Shown here in pieces: positions 1 through 8,682 of a DNA stretch of 64,000 nt (positions are counted from its first letter, which is position 1; each line of letters starts with the position of its first letter). A program made the translations under genes and the position numbers. The notes under the pieces were generated by a model. It did not search any database, was not told where the DNA came from, and saw only the letters and a list, made by a program, of their open reading frames with translations. This DNA comes from Hymenobacter psoromatis (GTDB lineage: Bacteria; Bacteroidota; Bacteroidia; Cytophagales; Hymenobacteraceae). Where the stretch lies: NCBI GenBank assembly GCA_001596155.1, contig CP014771.1, forward strand, positions 868,001 to 932,000, written 5' to 3'.

Positions 1-1893
1 GCGCACTACGGGGCGGCCCTACCCCACTACCTGGCCGCCCAGCAGTTCAACGCTAATAACGCCGGGCTGAACGTGAAAATCGGCGATTGCTACCTGCATT
101 CGGGCACCAAAACGCTGGCCCTACCCTACCTGCAAAAGGCCAAGACGCTGGACCCGGCCAGCGACCCGCGCCTGCACTACCTGCTGGCCCGCGCCCTGCA
201 CCTGAGCGCCAAGTGGGCCGAAGCCAGCAAAGAATATCAGCTCAGCAGTCCCACCAGCGCCCGCGACCAGGCCCGCGAAAGCGAGCCCGTGACGGCCGAG
301 GACCTGGCCCGCCGCATCCGGGAGTGCCACAATGGCCAGGAGCTGGCGAAGAACCCGGTGCGCGTGTTTATCGACAACGCGGGGCCGGCCGTGAACTCAG
401 CTTACTCCGACTACGGCCCCGTGGTGTCGGCCGATGAGGCGCTGCTGCTCTTTACCTCGCGCCGCCCCAACGGCCCCAACGCGCCCAAAGACCCCGCCAG
501 CGATGGCTATTTTGAGGATATTTACCAGACCACCGCGCGGGGCCAGGACTGGCAGCCCGCCACCAACCTGGGCGCGCCCGTGAACACTGCCGGCCACGAC
601 GCCACCGTGGGCCTCGCCCCCGACGGCCAGCGCCTGCTGGTGTACGCGGACGAAAACGGCGGCGACCTGCGCGAAACCGAGCTACAGGGCACCACCTGGA
701 CCAAGACCCAGCGCCTGCCCGGCCGCATCAACTCGAAGTACCACGAGTCGTCGGCCGCGTACTCGCCCGATGGGCGCTACCTCTACTTCGTGAGCGACAA
801 GCCCGAGGGCAGCCGCGGCGGCCGCGACATCTACAAAGTGGACCTGGCCGGCAAGGGCCTGCCCGAAAACCTGGGCCCGGTCATCAACACGCCCTACGGC
901 GAGGAGGCCGTTTTTTTGATGCCGGACGGCAAAACGCTCTACTTTTCGTCGGAAGGCCACAATTCGATGGGCGGCTACGACATCTTCAAATCAACGCTGC
1001 GCGAGGGCAAGTGGAGCGAGCCCGAAAACCTGGGCTGGCCCATCAACACGCCCGACGACGACGTATTTTTCGTGACGTCGGCCTCGGGGCGGCACGGCTA
1101 TTATTCCTCCGACCGGCCCGGCGGCCTGGGGGGTAAGGATATTTACCGCATCACGTTTTTAGGTCCCGAAAAGCCGCCCGTGCTCAGCGAGGAAAGCCCA
1201 CTACTGGCCTCGCGGCTGGCCCCGCTGGCGCAGCCGCCGCTGGCCCCGCCGGTGGCGGTGGCCACGGCCCAGGTCACTATTCTGAAAGGCACCGTGACGG
1301 ACGCGTTAACTAAGCAGCCGTTATCGGCTACTATCGAGCTGGTGGATAACACTACCAGCCAGACTATTGCGTCGTTTCATAGTAATGCCACATCGGGCAA
1401 ATACTTGGTGAGCCTGCCCTCCGGCACCAACTACGGCATTGTGGTGCGGCAGGATGGCTACCTGTTTCACTCCGAAAACTTCGACCTGCCCGCCGGGGCC
1501 GCCTACGCCGAGGTAGTGAAGGATATTCCGCTGAAGAAGCTGGAAGTGGGGGTAGTCATCGTGTTGAATAACATCTTCTTCGACACCGGCAAAGCCATTC
1601 TGCGCCCCGAAAGCACCGCCGAGCTGGAGCGCCTGCAAGCCCTGCTGGCCGACCAGCCCGCCATTCGGCTAGAAATGGCCGGCCACACCGACAACGTGGG
1701 CAAGCCCGCCGCCAACCAGGACCTGAGCCAGCGCCGCGCCCAAGCCGTGGTGAGCTACCTCACCGCCCACGGCATCGCCGCCGACCGCCTCACCGCTGCC
1801 GGCTACGGCGACACCAAGCCCGTCACAGCCAACACTACCCCCGCCGGCCGCCAGCTCAACCGCCGCACCGAATTTAAAGTAACGGGCAAGTAG
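1..1893 (+). CDS. PorE-like OmpA-family protein (TPR, PD40 propeller, CRD, OmpA_C); 5' end outside window
   Basis: The reading frame is open from base 1, so the start lies upstream and only the last 630 residues are seen. The order is TPR-like helices (bases 1-250), PD40/WD40-like propeller repeats with SPDGRYLYF and PDGKTLYFSS signatures (about 400-1150), a carboxypeptidase-regulatory-like beta domain (about 1270-1500) and a C-terminal OmpA peptidoglycan-binding domain (about 1560-1885) with FDTGKAILRPES and the conserved GHTDNVG and RRAQAVVSYL segments. This domain order is that of PorE (PG1058) of Porphyromonas gingivalis, a periplasmic anchor of the type IX secretion system, and porX lies 1.6 kb downstream on the other strand. 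Bacteroidota carry many paralogues with this architecture, so the family call is firm and the PorE role is inference. It ends convergently with the next gene, 48 bases away. Confidence 0.85.
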   Translation, partial: AHYGAALPHYLAAQQFNANNAGLNVKIGDCYLHSGTKTLALPYLQKAKTLDPASDPRLHYLLARALHLSAKWAEASKEYQLSSPTSARDQARESEPVTAEDLARRIRECHNGQELAKNPVRVFIDNAGPAVNSAYSDYGPVVSADEALLLFTSRRPNGPNAPKDPASDGYFEDIYQTTARGQDWQPATNLGAPVNTAGHDATVGLAPDGQRLLVYADENGGDLRETELQGTTWTKTQRLPGRINSKYHESSAAYSPDGRYLYFVSDKPEGSRGGRDIYKVDLAGKGLPENLGPVINTPYGEEAVFLMPDGKTLYFSSEGHNSMGGYDIFKSTLREGKWSEPENLGWPINTPDDDVFFVTSASGRHGYYSSDRPGGLGGKDIYRITFLGPEKPPVLSEESPLLASRLAPLAQPPLAPPVAVATAQVTILKGTVTDALTKQPLSATIELVDNTTSQTIASFHSNATSGKYLVSLPSGTNYGIVVRQDGYLFHSENFDLPAGAAYAEVVKDIPLKKLEVGVVIVLNNIFFDTGKAILRPESTAELERLQALLADQPAIRLEMAGHTDNVGKPAANQDLSQRRAQAVVSYLTAHGIAADRLTAAGYGDTKPVTANTTPAGRQLNRRTEFKVTGK

Positions 1894-1941
1894 GCAGTAT
1901 TTTAGCTAGCACTGACGTACGCTACCTGATGGATTAAGCAC

Positions 1942-3180
1942 TCAAAACGACAGCTGGTCCCAGAAGACCACTTTGCCATCCTGGTTGTGCACGAACTGCA
2001 CGTTGCCATCCTGCGACACCAGGATGGCCAGGCACTCGGGCGCGGCCAGGCACAGGCGGTAGGCGGCCCGGTGCCGGGTGCCGCCGTGGTCGGCCGGCAC
2101 GGGTTGCAGGGTCTGGCCCTCCATATCCAGGGCGCGATATACCTGGCTGAGGGGTACCTGCGTGGCCTGAATTTCCACCCCAAAGCCCACCAGGTCAATC
2201 TGCTGGGTAAACATCAGGGCCCCATCGACGGCACCCATGTCGGCGATGCAGTCGGCAAAACGGTCTATTTCGGTCGCCAGGGCCAGCAGCTCCGGGTCGC
2301 GTGAGCATTGAAAGTGCGCCCAGCTCAGCTCGCCCAGCTCCAGCAAGCGCCGCACGCAGGCTTGTATCAGCGTGCGAAAGCGGGGGCCGGGTCCGGTAGA
2401 TAGCAGCCGGTATTTGGGCCGCAGCACGCCGCCCGGCGCGGTCAGCGCGTCCGCCCGATGCGTGGGCACCAGCACCACCAGCACCCCGTGGCCGCTGGCC
2501 CGCGAGCGCGTGAGGGCCCGGCGCTGCATGTGCAGCACAAACCGCATAATGCATTCTTCCTGGGTGAACGTCCATTCGAGCCCGGCCGCCGCCGGCCCCG
2601 CCAGCTGCTGGTTCTCGAAAAACCGCCCCTCGCCCCAAGCCATCGGAAACTGCAAAAAGCCGTGCCCGTCGATGCGCCCGCGCTGCAAAGTGAGCAGGCG
2701 CTGGCCGCCGTAATAAAACACGAGGCTGCCCGGCCCACTCACCTGCACCAGCAGCGCCGACGGGGCGGCGGCCAGCTCCTGGCGCGAGCTGTCGGGCACC
2801 CGGTCCCATTCGTGCCCACTAAAAAGCATGCCCCACAGCCGAAGCTCCCCGTCGGCCGCGGCCTCTACCGCCAGCAGGCTACCGCTGTGCTGCACGGCGG
2901 GGCTAAGCCGGCGCACTTCCTGCTCGTTCCAGGCCCGCACCTCGTCAAAGCGCACCAGGTGAAAATCCGTTAGGGCCACCGGCTGCGCCTCTAGCTGAGC
3001 CTGCCCGGCCAGCACGGCGTGGCACTCTACGGCCCGGCCCTCCTCAAAAAGCAGGCTGGCCTGGTAAAGCACCGAGACGAACCGCGTGAGCACCTCCGGC
3101 GTCGGCAGCGGCGTGGCCCCGGCCGGCCAACGCAGCTGCAGGGCACCGGCCAGGTCACTTGGGTAGTAGTGCGTGGTCAT
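1942..3180 (-). CDS. DisA_N-domain protein, diadenylate cyclase-like sensor/enzyme
   Basis: A protein of 412 residues if it starts at the ATG at 3180 (a TTG at 3198 would add six). The C-terminal ~110 residues carry the two diadenylate cyclase signatures: DGA at 319-321 and GGTRHRAA starting at 366, followed by the strand-rich tail EClailvSQDG. In DisA and CdaA these motifs bind ATP and metal for c-di-AMP synthesis. The first ~290 residues are not recognised; stretches such as GSLVFYYGGQRLLTLQRGRI suggest a beta-rich sensor module similar to those fused to DAC domains in Bacteroidota (DACNV-type). There are no membrane segments, so it is probably cytosolic. Both motifs look intact, but many such proteins are uncharacterised, so activity is inference. 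It is convergent with the OmpA gene and separated from porX by a palindromic region. Confidence 0.75.
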   Translation of the reverse strand: MTTHYYPSDLAGALQLRWPAGATPLPTPEVLTRFVSVLYQASLLFEEGRAVECHAVLAGQAQLEAQPVALTDFHLVRFDEVRAWNEQEVRRLSPAVQHSGSLLAVEAAADGELRLWGMLFSGHEWDRVPDSSRQELAAAPSALLVQVSGPGSLVFYYGGQRLLTLQRGRIDGHGFLQFPMAWGEGRFFENQQLAGPAAAGLEWTFTQEECIMRFVLHMQRRALTRSRASGHGVLVVLVPTHRADALTAPGGVLRPKYRLLSTGPGPRFRTLIQACVRRLLELGELSWAHFQCSRDPELLALATEIDRFADCIADMGAVDGALMFTQQIDLVGFGVEIQATQVPLSQVYRALDMEGQTLQPVPADHGGTRHRAAYRLCLAAPECLAILVSQDGNVQFVHNQDGKVVFWDQLSF

Positions 3181-3200
3181 TAGCGCGAGGTTATGCAACG

Positions 3201-3263
3201 TAAAAAGAGGTTACGCAAGGTAGGAGCAATAGGTGCCCTTTCGCTTTGCGTAACCTCTTTTTA
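3201..3263. terminator. Inverted repeat with GAGGTTACGCAA arms
   Basis: AAAAAGAGGTTACGCAA at 3201-3217 is repeated inverted as TTGCGTAACCTCTTTTT just before 3263, with about 27 bases between. It lies between porX and the promoter side of the DAC-like gene. A-rich and T-rich flanks on both strands make it a plausible terminator for porX, whose transcript runs leftwards into it. Confidence 0.5.
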
Positions 3264-3273
3264 CTTTATTAGG

Positions 3274-3431
3274 ACTTACGCAAATCGTCTGTCATTGCGA
3301 GCAAAGCGAAGCAATCGCCCCAGAACGACACCCGCGCCAGAACGACACCCGCGCCAGTCGTTCTGGGGCGATTGCCGCGACCTTGCTTAATGCGCAACAT
3401 GCTCGCCATGACAGACGTCTTTTGCGTAAGT
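3274..3431. repeat. Long palindromic repeat (GTCATTGCGAGC family) with 17-bp tandem duplication
   Basis: ACTTACGCAAA and GTCTGTCATTGCGAGC on the left mirror GCTCGCCATGACAGAC and TTTGCGTAAGT on the right; the centre holds CGCCCCAGAACGAC against GTCGTTCTGGGGCG. Inside the loop CAGAACGACACCCGCGC is duplicated head to tail (3321-3337 and 3338-3354). A second copy of the family lies at 40243-40359. Confidence 0.8.
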
Positions 3432-3453
3432 ACTATTTATGCAGCTTCGCGTA

Positions 3454-5022
3454 CTACCCCTTGGCCGTCAGGGTAATATACGGAATAATGCATTCCTCCA
3501 GCGATACGCCGCCGTGCTGGAACGTGTCCTTGTAGTAGTTCACGTAGTAGTTGTAGTTATTGGGGTAGGCGAAGAAATAATCGCCGAGCGTGAAGACGTA
3601 GGCCGTGCTCACATTTTCGCGGGGCAGGAAAATGCTTTCCGGCTTGCGCACCACAAAGATGTCGCGGCTCTCGTCGAAGCCCAGGTTGCGGCCGTGCTTG
3701 TAGCGCAGGTTGGTGTTGGTGTTGCGGTCGCCCACGATTTTGTAGGGGCGCTTCACCCGAATGGTGCCGTGGTCGGTGGTGATGATGAGCTTGCCTTTCT
3801 TCTCCGAAATAGTCTGGAGCATCTCGTAGAGCGGCGAGTGCAAGAACCACGAGCGCGTGAGGCTGCGGTAGGCGCTTTCGTCGGCGGCCAGCTCGCGTAT
3901 CATCGCCATATCGGTGCGGGCGTGCGAGAGCATATCCACGAAGTTATAGACGATAACGTTGAGCTTGTAGTTGTTGTGCAGGTTAGCCATCTTGCCCAGC
4001 AAGTCCTTGCCAGCCTGCAAGTTGGTTATCTTGTGGTAGCTATGCTTGGCCTTCTGGTTGTTACGCTGGAAATTGATTTCCAGGAACTCGGCCTCGTGCA
4101 GGTTTTTGCCCTCCTCGTCCTCATCCCACACCCACAGGTTAGGATATTTTTTCTGAATTTCGCCGGGCATCATACCCGCGAAGATGGCGTTACGGGCGTA
4201 GGCCGTAGTGGTAGGCAAAATGCTGTAGTATAACTCCTCCGAATCGACGGTAAACAGCTCGGCAATAATGGGTTCGAGCACCTTCCACTGGTCGTAGCGC
4301 AGGTTGTCGATGAGCACGAAATACACCGGCGTGTCGCCGGTTTGTTTCATCAGCGGGAATACTTTGTCCTTGAAGAGCTGGTGCGACATCATCGGCGCGT
4401 CCTTGTCGCGGCCGTTCACCCAGTCTTCGTAGTTCTCCATGATGAAGCGGCCGAAGTAGGTATTCGCCTCGTCCTTCTGCATGTTGAAAACCTCGGCCAT
4501 GCTCTTGCCCTCGGTTTCGTTGATTTCCAACTCCCAGTACACCAGCTTCTTATACACATCCACCCACTCCGAAGGCGAGAGGCGGTCGGAGAGTTGCATC
4601 CCCAACTGGCGGAAATCGCGCTGGTAGCCCGAGTTGGTGGCCTCGGTCACCAAGCGCTTGTTATCCAGCACTTTCTTCACCGACAGCAGAATCTGGTTCG
4701 GGTTGACGGGCTTGATGAGATAGTCGGCGATTTTCGCGCCGATGGCACCCTCCATAATGTGCTCTTCCTCACTTTTGGTAATCATCACGACGGGCACCGT
4801 GGGGCGCACTATCTTGATTTCGGTGAGAGTTTCGAGGCCGGTGAGGCCGGGCATGTTTTCATCGAGAAAAACCAGGTCATAAGTATGTTCCTGCACCTCT
4901 TCGAGAGCATCGGCCCCGGAGTTGACGGGCGTCACATCATAGCCTTTATCCTTGAGAAAGAGGATGTGCGGCTTGAGCAGGTCAATTTCGTCGTCGGCCC
5001 AAAGAATGGAGTAGCGTTGCAT
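3454..5022 (-). CDS. porX: PorX: response regulator with PglZ/alkaline-phosphatase-like effector domain
   Basis: The ATG at 5022 gives 522 residues, beginning MQRYSILWADDE, close to the ~518 of P. gingivalis PorX; a longer open frame upstream has no credible N-terminus. The receiver domain (1-120) has the acidic pair D10/D11, the phospho-acceptor D54 in VFLDENMPG, T82 and K104 (YLIKP). The rest is the PglZ-type alkaline-phosphatase-superfamily domain, with DNLRYDQWK and TTDHGT metal-site segments and a C-terminal YYKDTFQHGGVSLEECIIPY stretch. PorX works with the histidine kinase PorY and sigma factor SigP to control type IX secretion genes, and its effector domain has been shown to cleave nucleotides in P. 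gingivalis. It is divergent from the HD gene, with 223 bases between. Confidence 0.93.
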   Translation of the reverse strand: MQRYSILWADDEIDLLKPHILFLKDKGYDVTPVNSGADALEEVQEHTYDLVFLDENMPGLTGLETLTEIKIVRPTVPVVMITKSEEEHIMEGAIGAKIADYLIKPVNPNQILLSVKKVLDNKRLVTEATNSGYQRDFRQLGMQLSDRLSPSEWVDVYKKLVYWELEINETEGKSMAEVFNMQKDEANTYFGRFIMENYEDWVNGRDKDAPMMSHQLFKDKVFPLMKQTGDTPVYFVLIDNLRYDQWKVLEPIIAELFTVDSEELYYSILPTTTAYARNAIFAGMMPGEIQKKYPNLWVWDEDEEGKNLHEAEFLEINFQRNNQKAKHSYHKITNLQAGKDLLGKMANLHNNYKLNVIVYNFVDMLSHARTDMAMIRELAADESAYRSLTRSWFLHSPLYEMLQTISEKKGKLIITTDHGTIRVKRPYKIVGDRNTNTNLRYKHGRNLGFDESRDIFVVRKPESIFLPRENVSTAYVFTLGDYFFAYPNNYNYYVNYYKDTFQHGGVSLEECIIPYITLTAKG

Positions 5023-5245
5023 AAGCAGGGGCGCGCCAAAGGGGCGCGCGAAGAGAAAAATGGTAAGCGGTAACGGCTTTAACGGCCGGGCAGGCCAGGC
5101 TAGTATCTGGGGGGTAGGCAGGCCGTCCGTAGCTTTACCGGAAAACCGGGGTTTGGGTTCCTGAATGCGGAGCTTAGTCGGCCAACCGGCCCCAAACCCC
5201 GGCCAATGACCCCCTACCCCCCCCGCTTGGCCGCGCCCGCCTGCG

Positions 5246-6481
5246 ATGAATAAAAAGAAGATTTTCAACGACCCGGTGTACGGGTTCGTGACCGTGCCGA
5301 CCGAGCTGCTGTTCGACCTCATCGAGCACCCGTACTTCCAGCGGCTGCGGCGCATTCAGCAGCTGGGGCTCACTAACTTCGTGTATCCAGGGGCGTTGCA
5401 CACGCGCTTTCACCACGCGCTGGGGGCCATGCACCTCATGCAGCTGGCCCTGCGCACGCTCAAAGACAAGGGGGTAGGGATTTCGGCGGCCGAGGGCGAG
5501 GCGGCCCAGATTGCCATTCTGCTGCACGACATCGGCCACGGCCCGCTCTCGCACGCGCTGGAAACCAGCATTTTCCAGGATGTGCCCCACGAGCAGCTGT
5601 CGCTGTATCTGATGCAGCGACTCAACGAGGAGTTTGACGGCAAGCTGAGCCTGGCCATCGAGATGTTTCAGGGCAGCTACGGGCGCGATTTTTTTCACCA
5701 ACTGGTTAGCTCCCAATTGGATATGGACCGGCTCGACTACCTCAACCGCGACTCGTTCTACACCGGCGTGCAGGAGGGTAGGCCGGGTGCCGACCGCCTC
5801 ATCAAGATGCTGCAAGTGGTGGACGAGCGTCTGGTGCTGGAAGAAAAAGCCGTGTACTCGGTCGAGAATTTCCTGGTGAGCCGGCGGCTGATGTACTGGC
5901 AAGTGTATCTGCACAAGACCGTTACGAGCGCCGAGCAAATGGTGATTCGCACCATGCAGCGCGCCCGCGACCTGGCCCGCGCCGGCGTGGCGGTGCCGGG
6001 TAGCAGCTGCCTCACCTTTTTCCTGGGCCACGCCGTGACGCTGGCCGAATTCGAAACGGATACCGACATTCTCAACCACTTCGTGGAGCTGGATGATACC
6101 GATATCTGGTCGGCCATCAAAAGCTGGAAAGGCCACCCCGATAAGGTTTTGAGCTTCCTGGCCAAGAGCCTGATAAACCGCCAGCTGTTCAAAATTATCA
6201 TCGCGCCCGAGCCCTACGACGAAGAGTTCCAGCTAGGCATCGTGGAGCTGATTGCCGAGCGCTTCGACCTCACGCCCGCCGATGCGCGGCAGCTGATGAT
6301 AACCGGCCGCCTCAGCAACACCGCCTACGACCCGGCTAGTAATGAGACGATTAACATTCTCACCAAGCTCGGCAAGGTCGTGAACGTGGTGGAGGCGTCG
6401 GATTTACCCAATATTCGGGCGCTGAGCCAGAAAGTGCAGAAGTACTATATCTGCTACCCCAAGGAGATTTTGCGGGACTAA
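5246..6481 (+). CDS. HD-domain phosphohydrolase (YwfO/SAMHD1-like)
   Basis: A 411-residue HD-superfamily enzyme. Metal-binding residues are visible: H56 in RFHHALG, H94-D95 in LLHDIGHGP and the aspartates of LDMDRLDYL (159-164). The opening NDPVYGFVTVP is typical of the family that includes B. subtilis YwfO, whose members hydrolyse nucleoside triphosphates, often dNTPs. The function is probably dNTP or nucleotide turnover in the cytosol; the substrate cannot be read from sequence. The stop overlaps the end of the convergent Uma2 gene by 4 bases. Confidence 0.88.
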   Translation: MNKKKIFNDPVYGFVTVPTELLFDLIEHPYFQRLRRIQQLGLTNFVYPGALHTRFHHALGAMHLMQLALRTLKDKGVGISAAEGEAAQIAILLHDIGHGPLSHALETSIFQDVPHEQLSLYLMQRLNEEFDGKLSLAIEMFQGSYGRDFFHQLVSSQLDMDRLDYLNRDSFYTGVQEGRPGADRLIKMLQVVDERLVLEEKAVYSVENFLVSRRLMYWQVYLHKTVTSAEQMVIRTMQRARDLARAGVAVPGSSCLTFFLGHAVTLAEFETDTDILNHFVELDDTDIWSAIKSWKGHPDKVLSFLAKSLINRQLFKIIIAPEPYDEEFQLGIVELIAERFDLTPADARQLMITGRLSNTAYDPASNETINILTKLGKVVNVVEASDLPNIRALSQKVQKYYICYPKEILRD

Positions 6482-6954
6482 CTGAATAGTGGCGCTAGTT
6501 CCAACTCGATGCCGGTGGCGGGGTCTACTAATGTTTTGTGACGGTCGAATGACTGATAATCACCCACTTGAGTAGAAAGCACAATACTTTTAAACTCAGG
6601 TAGTACTATCCAACACGATTTGATACCAGCTTGCAAGTAACGCTCCGCTTTGGCCGTCAACTCAACAATACTCTGTGATGGCGAGATAATTTCAACGGCG
6701 GTAAGCGGCAGTTGGGTGGCAAACTGCTCATCATGTTCCAGAAACCTGGGAGTTCCCGCATACAACGCTAGGTCGGGCACAAGTTTTTCGCCGCCTATCA
6801 ACAAATTCAACTCTGGTAGTGCGAAGAACTTTCCTTGGTAATTAAAGGCAATTCGTAATAGAATGCCTTGTTGAAGGAAAGCATGATTGAGAGTGGGCAT
6901 AGGCTTTCCGCGTTCCAGCTCGTAATCGGATTTGACAATTTCCAGCGTTTCCAT
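6478..6954 (-). CDS. Uma2-family (DUF820) putative endonuclease
   Basis: At 158 residues it is on the short side for the ~190-residue family. The PD-(D/E)XK-like core is visible: VPDLALYAG (metal aspartate), LTAVEIISPSQS (the E of the EXK-type motif) and the following KAERYLQAGIKSCWIVLP, a family hallmark. Uma2 proteins are common in Cyanobacteria and Bacteroidota; their biological role is unproven, though the fold is that of a restriction-type nuclease. Lower GC than the flanking porX and dnaA genes fits mobile history. Confidence 0.85.
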   Translation of the reverse strand: METLEIVKSDYELERGKPMPTLNHAFLQQGILLRIAFNYQGKFFALPELNLLIGGEKLVPDLALYAGTPRFLEHDEQFATQLPLTAVEIISPSQSIVELTAKAERYLQAGIKSCWIVLPEFKSIVLSTQVGDYQSFDRHKTLVDPATGIELELAPLFS

Positions 6955-6992
6955 AGGGGCGGGGCTTTTGCTAAATATAACGCGGGGGCTGC

Positions 6993-8528
6993 CTACTTCT
7001 GCACGAATTTCTTGCGTAGCTCGCCAATCTGTTCCTTGAACTTCCGGTCCGAATCAATCAAATCGGATACCGTTTGCACCGAGTGGATGACGGTGGCGTG
7101 GTCCCTACCCCCGAAGTGGTAGCCGATGGTTTTGAGCGAGTGGTTGGTGTGCTCCTTGGTGAAATACATGGCCACCTGCCGGGCCGTAACTATCTCTTTC
7201 TTACGGGTTTTCTCCTTCAGCAAAGCCACTGGCACGCTGAAATAGTCGGCCACCGTTTTCTGAATGAAGTCCACGTTGACTTCGGCTTCGACCTCCTCGA
7301 TGATGTGGCGCAGGGCACCTTTGGCCATTTCGAGGTCGATGTCGCGGCGGGTTAATACGCTCTGAGCCAGCAGGGTAGTGAGCACGCCTTCGAGCTCGCG
7401 CACGTTGGTGGGCACAGAGTGGGCTAGGTATTCCACCACCTGCGGCGCGATTTCCATGCCGTCTTGCTGGGCCTTGTTCTGAATGATGGCGATACGCGTC
7501 TCAAAATCAGGGCTTTGCACGTCGGCCGTGAGGCCCCACTTGAAGCGCGAGAGCAGGCGGTCTTCGAGGCCGCTTAGCTCGCGCGGGGGGCGGTCGGAGG
7601 TCATCACAATTTGCCGGCCGCCCTGGTGCAAGTGGTTGAAGATGTGGAAGAACATCTCCTGCGTCTTGCCCTTGTTGGCCAGAAACTGCACGTCGTCGAG
7701 GATGAGCACGTCCACGAGCAGGTAGAAATTGGCGAAGTCCTGCACGGCGTTGCGTTGCAGGCTCTCGATAAACTGGTTGGTGAACTTCTCGGCCGACACG
7801 TAGAGCACGAATTTCTCGGTGTTCGTGGCCTTGATGTGGTTGCCGATGGCTTGCACGAGGTGCGTTTTGCCCAGCCCTACCCCCCCGTACACCATCAGGG
7901 GGTTGAAGGCGGTGGTGCCGGGCTTGTTGGCCACGGCCAGGCCGGCCGAGCGCGCCAGGCGGTTGCAGTCGCCCTCTACGTAATTATCAAACGTGTAGGT
8001 GGTGTTGAGTTGCGAGGGCACGATGTTGCGGTCCATCGTTTTGACGGCCTCGAAGGGGTTGCGCAGCGTGTTGGCGGCCACCTGGGCGGCGGTAGCAGTG
8101 TTGCCGCCCGGCACCAGGTGGCGCGCCTGGGCCACCGGCCGGTTGGGCTGAATGCCGCCGGGCGCCGTGCCGTAGTTGGGGTGCGGGCGGCCTTCGGGGG
8201 GCACGGCCAGGCTGGGCGCCGTTTTGCGGGCGGGCGGCAGGTGCATGGTTTTGGCCGAAGCCTGGGCGTTGCCCTGGTCCACGACTACGCTGTATTCGAG
8301 GCGACCTTCGGGGCCAAGCTCCTGGTAGATAGCGCGTTTGAGCTCTTCTACGTAGTGCTCTTCGAGAAATTCGTAGAAGTAAACGCTGGGTACCTGAATG
8401 GTGAGCACCTTGCCTTGTAGCTCGATTGGCACCACGGGCTCAAACCAGGTGCGGAAGCTCTGCTCGCCCACCTCGGCGCGGATAACACGCAGGCAATTAG
8501 CCCAAACAGTGCGGAAATCCTGCGACAT
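6993..8528 (-). CDS. dnaA: Chromosomal replication initiator DnaA
   Basis: The ATG at 8528 yields 511 residues starting MSQDFRTVWANC; an open frame continues upstream but lacks family similarity. Domain I covers 1-85, then a low-complexity linker (90-170), then the AAA+ domain with Walker A GGVGLGKT (215-222) and Walker B LILDDVQF (D278, D279), and the C-terminal domain IV ending with the DnaA-box-binding GGRDHATVIHS helix. DnaA binds oriC and opens the duplex in an ATP-dependent way. In Bacteroidota dnaA is often not beside oriC, and no cluster of TTATCCACA boxes is visible here. It is preceded by a 154-base gap and co-directional with the 5'-nucleotidase pair. Confidence 0.97.
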   Translation of the reverse strand: MSQDFRTVWANCLRVIRAEVGEQSFRTWFEPVVPIELQGKVLTIQVPSVYFYEFLEEHYVEELKRAIYQELGPEGRLEYSVVVDQGNAQASAKTMHLPPARKTAPSLAVPPEGRPHPNYGTAPGGIQPNRPVAQARHLVPGGNTATAAQVAANTLRNPFEAVKTMDRNIVPSQLNTTYTFDNYVEGDCNRLARSAGLAVANKPGTTAFNPLMVYGGVGLGKTHLVQAIGNHIKATNTEKFVLYVSAEKFTNQFIESLQRNAVQDFANFYLLVDVLILDDVQFLANKGKTQEMFFHIFNHLHQGGRQIVMTSDRPPRELSGLEDRLLSRFKWGLTADVQSPDFETRIAIIQNKAQQDGMEIAPQVVEYLAHSVPTNVRELEGVLTTLLAQSVLTRRDIDLEMAKGALRHIIEEVEAEVNVDFIQKTVADYFSVPVALLKEKTRKKEIVTARQVAMYFTKEHTNHSLKTIGYHFGGRDHATVIHSVQTVSDLIDSDRKFKEQIGELRKKFVQK

Positions 8529-8585
8529 GAGGTGAAAGAAAAGAGAAGCGGGTGAGCGGCCGGCGGCGAAAAAACCCCCTCCAAA

Positions 8586-8611
8586 TCGGGCCGGAGAAAA
8601 AGCCGGCCCGA
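8586..8611 (-). terminator. Hairpin between 5'-nucleotidase and dnaA
   Basis: TCGGGCCGG (8586-8594) pairs with CCGGCCCGA (8603-8611) around an A-rich loop. On the minus strand a T-run follows about 10 bases later, so it could weakly terminate the upstream nucleotidase transcript before dnaA. The T-run is not adjacent. Confidence 0.4.
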
Positions 8612-8682
8612 CTCGGGGGGGACAAATTTGCGCAAAAACCAGCAGACAAAAAAGCCGCCAAATGCTTGCTTTTATCGGGCCG

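Noticed and set aside
8529..8682. Possible oriC beside dnaA
   Set aside because: No cluster of DnaA boxes (TTATCCACA-like) and no AT-rich unwinding region is visible, only a GC-rich hairpin.
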